Assembly (NCBI GenBank): GCA_034429275.1 | Contig: DAOUFU010000265.1 | Location: forward strand, 1-6,837 | Direction: 5' to 3' | DNA: 6,837 bases | Source of the DNA: DAOUFU01 sp034429275 | GTDB taxonomy: Bacteria > Chloroflexota > Anaerolineae > Aggregatilineales > Aggregatilineaceae | Shown: piece by piece, positions 1 through 6,613 of the stretch | Layout: each line of letters begins with the position of its first letter | How positions within the stretch are numbered: the stretch's first letter is position 1 | Program-made: the position numbers and the translations under genes | Notes under the pieces: model-generated | Told to the model about the DNA's origin: nothing | The model's input: only the letters and a program-made list of their open reading frames with translations | Database searches by the model: none

Positions 1-1
1 C

Positions 2-334
2 AACCTGATCACCACCTACCGGCCCGATTCCGCCGCCATCGAGACGCTGTTCTTCGGCAAAAATGTCACCACCGCCATCACCGTCGCCCAGGGGCGCGGC
101 GTGATCCTGCTGGCCCTGGCCGAAGCCGGTCTGCCCATCCGCGAATATAAGCCCGCCGAGATCAAACAGGCCATTGCGGGATATGGCAATGCCGATAAAA
201 TCCAGATGCAGGAAATGATCCGCCAGCTTCTCGGCCTCGATGCCATCCCGCGCCCCGACGACGCCGCCGACGGCCTGGGAGTCGCCATCACCGACCTGAA
301 CAGCAGCCGCTTCGAGCGCCTGGCGGGCCAGTAG
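2..334 (+). CDS. ruvC: Holliday junction endonuclease RuvC, C-terminal 110 residues (5' end outside window)
   Basis: RuvC is the dimeric, Mg-dependent nuclease that makes paired cuts in Holliday junctions held by RuvAB during recombinational repair. The reading frame is open from base 2 and ends at TAG 332-334, so about 60 N-terminal residues, including the first catalytic Asp, lie before the window. The visible part follows the family closely: a catalytic Glu at 41-43 in the AIETLFF block (E. coli E66), then the QGRGVILLA helix, then EYKPAEIKQAIAGYG, and finally PDDAADGLGVAI. The last block supplies the two remaining acidic ligands, Asp 260-262 and Asp 269-271 (E. coli D138 and D141). The C-terminus is short after that block, as usual. 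ruvA follows after 35 bp in the classic ruvC-ruvA order. Identification is firm. Confidence 0.96.
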   Translation, partial: NLITTYRPDSAAIETLFFGKNVTTAITVAQGRGVILLALAEAGLPIREYKPAEIKQAIAGYGNADKIQMQEMIRQLLGLDAIPRPDDAADGLGVAITDLNSSRFERLAGQ

Positions 335-369
335 CGTCCCGGTCCGCGCCGGGGGATGAAGGAGTCTGC

Positions 370-945
370 ATGATCGACATCATTTCCGGGCAGGTCGCCA
401 CACTCGCCGACCATTTTGTGGTGATCATGGTGGGCGGCATTGGCTTTCGCATCCACACCCCCACCACCGTCCGCGACCTGATCGAAGGCCCTGGTCATCA
501 CGCCACGCTCTATACGCACCTGGCCGTGCTCGAAGACGCCCTCACCCTCTACGGATTCGCCGAACCGGAAGAACGCGCCCTGTTCGAGACCCTGCTCACC
601 GTCAGCGGCATCGGCCCGCGGCTGGCACTCGCCATCCTCAGCACGCTCAGCGTCGATCACCTCAAGAACGCCGTCGCGCGCGAAGAGCCGGATATCCTCA
701 CCCGCGTGCCCGGCATCGGAAAAAAGAGCGCGCAGAAGATCGTCTTTGAGCTAAAAGACAAGCTGCACGTCGAAGGCATCCCCGGCCTGGCCGCCATCAG
801 CGACACCGACGCCGACGTGATCGCCGCGCTCACTGCGCTCGGCTACAGCGTCGTCGAAGCCCAGACTGCGCTGCAATCCATCCCGCGCGACGCGCCCAAG
901 ACTGTTGAGGACCGGGTGCGCCTCGCCCTCGATTATTTCGCTTAA
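370..945 (+). CDS. ruvA: Holliday junction branch migration protein RuvA
   Basis: RuvA tetramers bind the four-way junction and load the RuvB motor for branch migration. The 191-residue protein is of normal family length. Residues 1-64 form the OB-fold domain I, ending in EDALTLYGF; E55 and D56 fall exactly at the acidic pin that keeps the junction centre open. Domain II has two helix-hairpin-helix motifs, VSGIGPRLAL (78-87) and VPGIGKKSAQKI (113-124), which contact the DNA backbone. After a linker (about 135-147), residues 148-191 form the small RuvB-binding domain III with the usual ALTALGYS block. The ATG start is supported by an AAGGAG site at 359-364, five bases upstream. It lies 35 bp behind ruvC and 28 bp before thyX, so co-transcription is likely. 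ruvB is not adjacent downstream. Confidence 0.97.
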   Translation: MIDIISGQVATLADHFVVIMVGGIGFRIHTPTTVRDLIEGPGHHATLYTHLAVLEDALTLYGFAEPEERALFETLLTVSGIGPRLALAILSTLSVDHLKNAVAREEPDILTRVPGIGKKSAQKIVFELKDKLHVEGIPGLAAISDTDADVIAALTALGYSVVEAQTALQSIPRDAPKTVEDRVRLALDYFA

Positions 946-973
946 GCCTTTTCCGCCGGAAAGGAACCCACCG

Positions 974-1705
974 ATGACCGATTCCGCGCTGCCCGCCGAC
1001 CTGTTCACCAAGCGCGTACCCGTGCTCGATAAGGGCTGGATCGAGCTTCAGGACCTGATGGGCAACGATCTCGCCATCGTCAACGCCGCACGAGTCTCGT
1101 TCCTCGGCGAGAGCAAAGGCGGCCCGCGCGACAAGCAGTTGCTGTTCTACCTGATGCAGCACCGCCACACTTCGCCCTTCGAGATGGTGGAGTTCAAGTT
1201 CCGCGTGCGCGCCCCCCTGGTGACCTGGTGGCAGTGGGTCCGCCACCGCACCTTCAATATGAATGCCCAGTCCGGGCGCTACACGCCGTTTGAGGAAGAT
1301 GATTTTTACGTGCCGGAAGTGTGGCGTTTGCAATCAAAAGATAACAAGCAGGCCAGCGAGGGTACGCTCACTGGCCCGGACGGCGAAGCGCTCACCGCGC
1401 AGCTCATCGCCCACTACGCCGAGGGATTCCGGCTCTACCGCGAGGCCCTGGACCGGGGCGTCGCACGCGAGATGGCGCGCCTGTTCCTGCCCGGTTTCGC
1501 CGTCTATTACACCTGGGTCACCAAGATCGACGCCCACAACCTGATGCACTTTTTGCGGCTGCGCATGGCCCCCGATGCCCAGTACGAGATTCGCGTTTAC
1601 GCCTGGGCCATCTATCAGCACTTTTTCCGGCCTGCCCTGCCCTGGACCGCCGAAGCCTTCGAGACCTACATCCTGCCCGGCCTCGGCCCCATCCCCGAAG
1701 GGTAG
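974..1705 (+). CDS. thyX: Flavin-dependent thymidylate synthase ThyX
   Basis: ThyX methylates dUMP to dTMP using methylene-tetrahydrofolate, with FAD and NADPH as reductants; it replaces ThyA in organisms that lack it. The protein has 243 residues. The ATG at 974 is chosen because GGAAAGGAA lies just upstream (958-966); an in-frame ATG at 905 would put the first 23 residues largely inside ruvA. The signature RHRxx(S/N)xNxxSxR is at 90-102 (RHRTFNMNAQSGR), with the FAD/dUMP-contacting RHR and the conserved Ser100. The first Ser of the older consensus is Asn95, a common variant. HRHTSPFE (63-70) is the conserved block before the flavin site. LRLRMAPDAQYEIR (194-207) carries R197, the probable equivalent of dUMP-binding R174 in T. 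maritima. Third gene of the ruvC-ruvA-thyX cluster. Confidence 0.96.
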   Translation: MTDSALPADLFTKRVPVLDKGWIELQDLMGNDLAIVNAARVSFLGESKGGPRDKQLLFYLMQHRHTSPFEMVEFKFRVRAPLVTWWQWVRHRTFNMNAQSGRYTPFEEDDFYVPEVWRLQSKDNKQASEGTLTGPDGEALTAQLIAHYAEGFRLYREALDRGVAREMARLFLPGFAVYYTWVTKIDAHNLMHFLRLRMAPDAQYEIRVYAWAIYQHFFRPALPWTAEAFETYILPGLGPIPEG

Positions 1706-1716
1706 CGCGCCGCGCC

Positions 1717-2064
1717 CTACATCAGGCTCAGCATCGCCGCCACGATGACGAATACCATCGCCACCGCGCCGACTGCCGTCAGGATCACCCCCCATACGGC
1801 CTGCGGCCCGGCGTGCCATTCCAGGCGCGTCTCGCTGTCGAACCCCACCAGCGCCCACCACCCCACCAGGTAGGCCACCAGCCCGCACCCCATCGAGACC
1901 CACATCACCACCGTGATGTTCTCCACCGTGTCCAGCATCATCGCCAGCGCCACAAACACCAGCACCGTCATCACCACTGCAAACACCAGGCTGAGCACAA
2001 TCCGTCTGATGCGCGGCCATTGCTCGATCCGCGCTGCCTGGGTCGCCATCCATCCTTCGTTCAT
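1717..2064 (-). CDS. Small three-helix membrane protein of unknown function
   Basis: Not recognised. The 115-residue protein has a short, basic N-terminus (residues 1-21, with RIRR at 18-21) and then three hydrophobic stretches, about 22-44, 49-73 and 89-113, so it should be an integral inner-membrane protein. The loop between helices 2 and 3 (74-88, GFDSETRLEWHAGPQ) is polar. No catalytic or metal-binding motif is evident. The ATG at 2064 is preceded by GAGGGG (2071-2076 on the complementary strand), six bases away. The frame stays open to 2208, but that extension overlaps the globin gene and is low-complexity, so it was not used. It sits 20 bp behind the globin stop and is probably the last gene of the minus-strand operon. 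Its stop faces that of thyX across 11 bp. Confidence 0.8.
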   Translation of the reverse strand: MNEGWMATQAARIEQWPRIRRIVLSLVFAVVMTVLVFVALAMMLDTVENITVVMWVSMGCGLVAYLVGWWALVGFDSETRLEWHAGPQAVWGVILTAVGAVAMVFVIVAAMLSLM

Positions 2065-2084
2065 ACCTGCCCCCTCACCGCCGC

Positions 2085-2501
2085 CTATTCGGGCGTGAAC
2101 ACTGTGATCATGGCCGTCGCCGCCGCCTCGAAATACTTCTTCAGGGTCGAGAACGCCGGTTCCGGAATCTCCGCTTCGCGCAGCGCGTCGATCATGTGGT
2201 TTACCCACACATCGCGCGCCGCCTGGTTGATCCTAAATCCCTTGTGCCGCCAGCGCAACCGCGCCGGGCCGCGCTCTTGAAGATACGTATCCGGCCCGCC
2301 GAACATGTGCAACACAAACAGCCGCAGCCGCCGCTCGGCCTGGTCCAGGTCCTCTTTGGGGTACATTTCGCTCAGAATCGGGTCGGTAGCGACGCGCCGG
2401 TAAAACGCGCCGATGAACCGCTCGAAGGCCGCCTCGCCCAGCGTATCATAGAGCGTCTGCCTGGTGTCGCCTGTGATGTTGTTTGTGGTATCGTCTGTCA
2501 T
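2085..2501 (-). CDS. glbO: Group II truncated haemoglobin (GlbO/trHbO type)
   Basis: A 138-residue cytosolic haem protein of the 2-on-2 globin fold; the group is linked to oxygen, peroxide or NO chemistry. It aligns without gaps through the haem pocket with remembered M. tuberculosis GlbO, at a constant offset of 11. This gives Tyr34 (B10), Tyr47 (CD1), Ala55 (E7), Leu59 (E11), proximal His86 (F8, in RWRHKGFRI) and Trp99 (G8, in RDVWV). Tyr at CD1 and Trp at G8 mark the GlbO branch of group II. The GGP block (68-70) and the Y-x-E/Q-x-RG block (73-78) are also family-typical. The N-terminal dozen residues, rich in Thr, Asp and Asn, are an extension. ATG at 2501 has GAGGGAG just upstream. It lies 10 bp after one small membrane-protein gene and 20 bp before another. 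Physiological substrate unknown. Confidence 0.93.
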   Translation of the reverse strand: MTDDTTNNITGDTRQTLYDTLGEAAFERFIGAFYRRVATDPILSEMYPKEDLDQAERRLRLFVLHMFGGPDTYLQERGPARLRWRHKGFRINQAARDVWVNHMIDALREAEIPEPAFSTLKKYFEAAATAMITVFTPE

Positions 2502-2511
2502 GTCTGCTCCC

Positions 2512-3009
2512 TCAGCCGCCGCGCGATCTCACCCGGCAGCCTGCCGCTGCCAGCGTCTCGCCGATGCGCGCGTCTAGTGGATCAGAATCTAGCCATGCCG
2601 ATACCTGCTCGACCACAGGCCCGTTTTCCACCCTCACCGGCCCCAACGCGCTTTCCTCGATCCGCACGCACGGCCCGTCGATCACATCCAGCAGCGCGCG
2701 CCGCCGCCGGTCCGGTTCCGCCGACGACAGCAGCCGCCGCAGCCGCACTTCCTGGTCATAGGGTACACGACCGCCAAACCGCCGCGGCGATCCCAGCCAT
2801 GCCTGCGCCGCTCTCACGTCACGCTCCGATACGCCCGGCATATAGCTCACATAATCCAGCAGCCGCGCCAGCAGCAGCCGGTGCAGTTCGTGCGCAGCCT
2901 CCCGGCGATTACGCCGCCGGCGGATCGCCCACAGCGCCCCGCCGATCACCACCAGCGCGGCTCCCCCTGCCGCACCCATCACCAGCGCCTGATCCACGCC
3001 TTCCCCCAT
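2512..3009 (-). CDS. Single-pass membrane-anchored hypothetical protein
   Basis: Not recognised. The 165-residue protein has one N-terminal transmembrane helix (about 8-29, rich in Gly, Ala and Val), followed at once by RRRRNRR (30-36). By the positive-inside rule this puts the rest of the protein in the cytoplasm. That soluble part is highly charged and apparently helical, with LHRLLLARLLDYVSYM near 42-57, an Arg-rich stretch at 101-104 and a mixed segment to the end; no known motif is visible. ATG at 3009 was chosen; a GTG directly before it (3012) is an equal alternative, and the upstream GGGCGGG is only a weak ribosome site. The AAA+ gene ends 49 bp upstream and the globin starts 10 bp downstream, so translational coupling with the globin is likely. 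Overall reading confidence is moderate because there is no homology support. Confidence 0.72.
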   Translation of the reverse strand: MGEGVDQALVMGAAGGAALVVIGGALWAIRRRRNRREAAHELHRLLLARLLDYVSYMPGVSERDVRAAQAWLGSPRRFGGRVPYDQEVRLRRLLSSAEPDRRRRALLDVIDGPCVRIEESALGPVRVENGPVVEQVSAWLDSDPLDARIGETLAAAGCRVRSRGG

Positions 3010-3058
3010 CACACCCGCCCAACCGATTCGACGGCACTACGCGCCCAATGCGTACCGC

Positions 3059-6000
3059 TCACCGCCGCCCAAATGGGAAGGTGGGCGGGTTGCGGTCTTC
3101 CCAACTCATACTGTTGGCCTCGTCCGATTTCAGCAGGGCCAGGATGAATTCGTCGATGTGCCCCTTGCCCATCACGTCCTTGACATTCGTCGTCCGAACG
3201 CCGGTGCGCATATCGCGGATATACCGGTCACTCCGGTCCAGGCTGTACGCCCGGATGACGACGTGCTTCTCTTGCGCGGGCGGCGGCTGGCGGCCTTCGG
3301 CAATATCGGTCTTGATGCGCTGATAATCGGCCAGCCACGACGTCACGTTGGTTTCGTCGGGCAGCGCGAAGACTCGCACCTGCGCCAGTTCGTCGCCGGT
3401 CGCGTCGTTGCCGACCAGCCGGTGCAGCCCACGCTCGCCCTTGAGGAACCCGAACACGTTGCTGCCCTCGAACCACAGCGCGATCTCGTCGGTGTGCCCA
3501 TACCGTGCGTAACGTTTCATCACGTCCGGGAAGTTCCCCGCGCGGATCTGGACAAAACTCGACCCACCCGGCGCTTTCGGGTCCGGCGTCAGCAGGTAGA
3601 TCTCCCGGTCATATCCCTTGCGCTCGGCCCACCACAGGTACATCTCCGAGAGTCGGCGCGGCCACTCGTCCGAGGCCTGCTCCGGTGGGTGTGTCTGCGT
3701 GCCCATCAGCGTGATCAGCAGCATGGCCTGGTTGCGGTGTGGCAGCCGCGAAGTCAGCAGTTCGATGTCGAGAAAGCTCACCTGGGTGTACAGCTTCTCA
3801 TAATCGCGCGCGAGATCGCTCAGGTAGCGCAGGTCGCGCTCGCGGTTGACCAGCACCGCCAGGTCTTCCAAATATTCGACCCGTTCCTGAAGCTGGCTCA
3901 CACGCCGGGTCAGCCGATCCAGGAAGTAGAACCGCCGCATCGAGGCCCGCGCCTCGTCGTTGTCCTCCCAGAATTGCTGCGTGTGCGTCGCCTGGAGCAG
4001 TTCCTCTTTCTCGCGCATCATAGTTTGCACCAGCTCCGACGATGCCCAATCGGCCAGTTTGCGCCGCAGCAGCGCGTATCCCTCCACCAGTTCGGCCAGG
4101 TCCATCCGCTGACGCCGCCCCGTCGCGCTCTCCAGCGCCCCCGCCAGCGTCACCCGCGCCTGGTCCGCCTCGCCGATCGGCACCGTCTTCAGCTTCAACT
4201 GACCGTCCTCCATCGACACCCGCAGCAGGTTCTGATCCTCGCTGCTGTGTTCGGCCAGTGCGCGCGCCATCGGCGCGACCACGCGCCGTTCGATCTCGCG
4301 CTTGAGCGGGCGCGCCCCATATTCCGGGCTGTAGCCATGCTCCAGCACCATGTCGATCACCGCTTCGTCCATCTCCACCAGGATATTCCGCCGCGTGATG
4401 CCGTCGCGCGTCAGCACCTCGTTCAGCTCGCGCCTCGCAATATCGCGCACCGCCTGGGGAGTCAACTGCCCGAACACGACGATCTTATCCAGCCGGTTGA
4501 TGAATTCCGGGCGGAAGTACTGCTCGATCTGCGTCATATAGTGTTCGCGGAGCGCCTCGTTGATCACTTTGGGGTCGGCCTGCTCGCCCACCGCAAACCC
4601 CGGCGACCGCGCCGCCTTTGAGGTGCCGCCCAGGTTGCTCGTCAGGATCAGGATCGCGTTGTGGAAGAAGGTGGTCTTGCCCGCTGCGTCGGTCAGCCGC
4701 CCCTCGCCCAATACCTGCAGGAAAATGTCATAGATGCGCGGCGAGGCTTTCTCGAATTCATCCAGCAGCACCACGCTGAACGGCTGCTCGCGCACCCGCC
4801 GGGTGAGTTCGCCGTCCCGGTCGAACGCGCCGATCAGCCGCTCCACCCCGTCCACCGCGCTGTATTCGCTCATATCGAAGCGGATCAGCCGGTTCTCATC
4901 GCCGAACAGGTACGAGGCCAGCGTCTTGGCCATCTGCGTCTTGCCGACCCCCGTCGGCCCGATGAACAAAAACGTCCCCAGCGGCTTGTGCGGGTCGGTC
5001 AGCCCGGATTTCACCATCGCCACCAGGTCCACCATCGCCGCGACCGCTTCCTCTTGCCCGATCAGCCGCTCGACGAAATAGTTCTCCACCTCGTCCAGCG
5101 CCATCCGTGCCGCATCGTTCACCACGAATTCCGGCATCCCGCTCGTGCGCGAGAACGTCTCGATCACGTCCTGCCGCCCGATGCGCGCATTGCCGATGCG
5201 CCGGAACAGGCTGTTGGCTGCGCCGCTGTTCTGCGTATTGCGCTGGGCGATGTCGGTGGCCGTCTCTTCCAGCAAGCGGATTGCCTTACCGGGGAACGAG
5301 CGGTACGGCCAAAACCGGCGGCTGAGCTGCACAGCGGTCTGATAAGCATCCGGCAGCACGCGAATGTTGAGATCGCGCTCCAGGTCGCGCGCCCCGTTGC
5401 CCATCAGCAGCAGCGTTTCCTCTTCCGAGAGCGCCTCCACCTCCACCTTGCGGAACAGGTTGATGAACGATGGGCCGGTGTTTTCGCCCATCGTCAGCCG
5501 CTCCGGCGACGATTCCCCGATGATCGTCACGTCGCCCGCTATGATGTGCGGCTTGAGCGCCATCGCCACGTTGGCATCGCTCTTCGACCAGCGCCCCACC
5601 TCTAGGAATCCCGGCAAATCCGGCATATACAGGATGTGGCGCTTTTTGCGGCACTCGTCCACGATGTTGTTGAGCCGCTCTTCCCACGTCCCCACAAACT
5701 GCGCCCCCGCGATGATCCGGTCGGGCGTGATCAACCACACCGAACGCCCGTGCAGCGCCTCGTCGCAGTCTTTGCTGTTGATGCGCCGGATCACTTCGTT
5801 GATCACCGCCGTCTTGCCGGATTCTGAGGGGCCGGTGACCAGCACGCTGTTGTGGCGCTGCCCTTTCAGGATGTGCAGAATGTCCTCGACCTCTTTGTCG
5901 CGGTGATATGCCCGTCGGAAGCGCCCCTCGGCGGCCTGCGCCGTGATGTCGATGCCGACTTCCTTCAGCGCCCAGTGTGATTCCTCGGAGGAATCGCTCA

Positions 6001-6556
6001 GCCCCGGCATAAAGCGCCCGCTGCTATCGCTGCGATCCTTCGCCTTGCGGATTTCCGCCTCCACTTCGAGCACTTCCAGGTACTCGCTACGCGCGTGACG
6101 ATATTGCTGCAGATCTTCCAGCGTATCGTCATCCAGCCACGCGGCAATCTCTTGCTGGGCGGTGGTGTCAAGCTCAGCGCGCGAATAGGCGTAAAAGGTC
6201 AGCGGCGGCGTCCCCAGCCGCGGCACCGAGACGATCAACTGCTCGCTGTCCGGGTCGGGTTTCACCAGCAGGCTGAAAATCAGCGGAACCTGCTCGCGGC
6301 GCTTTTTGCGGTTTTTCCGGTCCACCGGGCGCAGCACCACCTCCACCTTGCGCAGCGACATCTGCGGGTCAAATTGCACCTGCTCCAACGCCGCCGGAGC
6401 CATCGCCTCCAGCCGTTCTTTCACCGCCGCCTGGAGATCGCGCTTCAGTTCCTCGATGTTGGGGCCGAACACCGTCAGGTCATAGAACGGAATCGGCGTC
6501 ACCGTATAGGTATTGTTGGCGTGTTTGCGAATATACAGATGAAACTTGAAGTCCAT
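3059..6556 (-). CDS. ClpA/ClpC-like double AAA+ ATPase fused to a GGQ-less RF2-like domain
   Basis: 1165 residues, cytosolic. Residues 1-170: non-Clp N-terminal region, two beta-beta-beta-alpha units (1-50, 90-142) joined by basic RKNRKKRR (80-87). D1 (about 195-470): GPSESGKT (242-249) and pore segment AGAQFVGTWEERL (283-295), but Walker B is MPDL (311-314) and the paired arginine fingers are N366-L367. No ClpB-type middle domain. D2 (about 490-790): GPTGVGKT (533-540), LLDE (597-600), TSN (639-641), FRPEFINR with arginine finger, GAR sensor 2; the GYVG loop is deleted. Residues 818-1145 match RF2: FWEDNDEARA (862-871), MYLWWAERKGYD (972-983), GFLKGERGLHRLV (1036-1048), RTGVRTTN (1117-1124) and the closing HIDEFILALL. 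SPF reads DAT (1051-1053); the GGQ domain is missing. ATG 6556 is chosen because the promoter lies inside any longer version. First gene of the operon; role inferred as ribosome-linked. Confidence 0.9.
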   Translation of the reverse strand: MDFKFHLYIRKHANNTYTVTPIPFYDLTVFGPNIEELKRDLQAAVKERLEAMAPAALEQVQFDPQMSLRKVEVVLRPVDRKNRKKRREQVPLIFSLLVKPDPDSEQLIVSVPRLGTPPLTFYAYSRAELDTTAQQEIAAWLDDDTLEDLQQYRHARSEYLEVLEVEAEIRKAKDRSDSSGRFMPGLSDSSEESHWALKEVGIDITAQAAEGRFRRAYHRDKEVEDILHILKGQRHNSVLVTGPSESGKTAVINEVIRRINSKDCDEALHGRSVWLITPDRIIAGAQFVGTWEERLNNIVDECRKKRHILYMPDLPGFLEVGRWSKSDANVAMALKPHIIAGDVTIIGESSPERLTMGENTGPSFINLFRKVEVEALSEEETLLLMGNGARDLERDLNIRVLPDAYQTAVQLSRRFWPYRSFPGKAIRLLEETATDIAQRNTQNSGAANSLFRRIGNARIGRQDVIETFSRTSGMPEFVVNDAARMALDEVENYFVERLIGQEEAVAAMVDLVAMVKSGLTDPHKPLGTFLFIGPTGVGKTQMAKTLASYLFGDENRLIRFDMSEYSAVDGVERLIGAFDRDGELTRRVREQPFSVVLLDEFEKASPRIYDIFLQVLGEGRLTDAAGKTTFFHNAILILTSNLGGTSKAARSPGFAVGEQADPKVINEALREHYMTQIEQYFRPEFINRLDKIVVFGQLTPQAVRDIARRELNEVLTRDGITRRNILVEMDEAVIDMVLEHGYSPEYGARPLKREIERRVVAPMARALAEHSSEDQNLLRVSMEDGQLKLKTVPIGEADQARVTLAGALESATGRRQRMDLAELVEGYALLRRKLADWASSELVQTMMREKEELLQATHTQQFWEDNDEARASMRRFYFLDRLTRRVSQLQERVEYLEDLAVLVNRERDLRYLSDLARDYEKLYTQVSFLDIELLTSRLPHRNQAMLLITLMGTQTHPPEQASDEWPRRLSEMYLWWAERKGYDREIYLLTPDPKAPGGSSFVQIRAGNFPDVMKRYARYGHTDEIALWFEGSNVFGFLKGERGLHRLVGNDATGDELAQVRVFALPDETNVTSWLADYQRIKTDIAEGRQPPPAQEKHVVIRAYSLDRSDRYIRDMRTGVRTTNVKDVMGKGHIDEFILALLKSDEANSMSWEDRNPPTFPFGRR

Positions 6557-6561
6557 AGCAT

Positions 6562-6565
6562 CCCC
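6562..6565 (-). promoter_or_regulatory. Ribosome binding site of the AAA+ gene
   Basis: The minus strand reads GGATGGGGATGCT just before ATG 6556. The GGGG core, five bases from the ATG, is a modest Shine-Dalgarno match, but it is the only one near a start that lies downstream of the promoter. It therefore helps set the start at 6556. Confidence 0.45.
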
Positions 6566-6604
6566 ATCCGCGTTGTGGCCATCCTGTGTTACCCGGTTCG
6601 CACC

Positions 6605-6613
6605 ATTATAACA
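6605..6613 (-). promoter_or_regulatory. Extended -10 promoter for the AAA+ operon
   Basis: Read on the minus strand, 6613 down to 6605 is TGTTATAAT: a consensus TATAAT hexamer preceded by the TGn extension. No good TTGACA lies 16-18 bp upstream (the region reads A-rich, around TAATAAAAA), which is acceptable for an extended -10 promoter. Transcription would start near 6598, giving a leader of about 42 bases before ATG 6556. This AT-rich island stands out in GC-rich surroundings. It also argues against the longer in-frame start at 6721. Confidence 0.7.

Noticed and set aside
905..973. Upstream ATG for thyX
   Set aside because: It would overlap ruvA by 41 bases, and the extra residues match no ThyX; the ATG at 974 has a good ribosome site.
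3038..3054. TACGC/GCGTA hairpin between the AAA+ gene and the next gene
   Set aside because: Only five base pairs with a seven-base loop and no T-run on the minus strand; too weak to call a terminator.
3220..3260. Degenerate GGQ motif read as SDR (1109-1111)
   Set aside because: This segment aligns better with the RF2 C-terminal strand (IRSY...RTGVETRN), so the GGQ domain is deleted rather than mutated.
2196..3323. Plus-strand Pro/Ala/Arg-rich open frame of 375 codons
   Set aside because: Overlaps the globin, the small membrane protein and the AAA+ 3' end in antisense; low-complexity composition.
3158..4621. Plus-strand open frame of 487 codons
   Set aside because: Fully antisense to the AAA+ gene; its Arg-, His- and Pro-rich product is typical of a GC-rich shadow frame, and the opposite strand has clear motifs.
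4661..5605. Plus-strand open frame of 314 codons
   Set aside because: Antisense to D1 and D2 of the AAA+ gene, with no motif and shadow-like composition.
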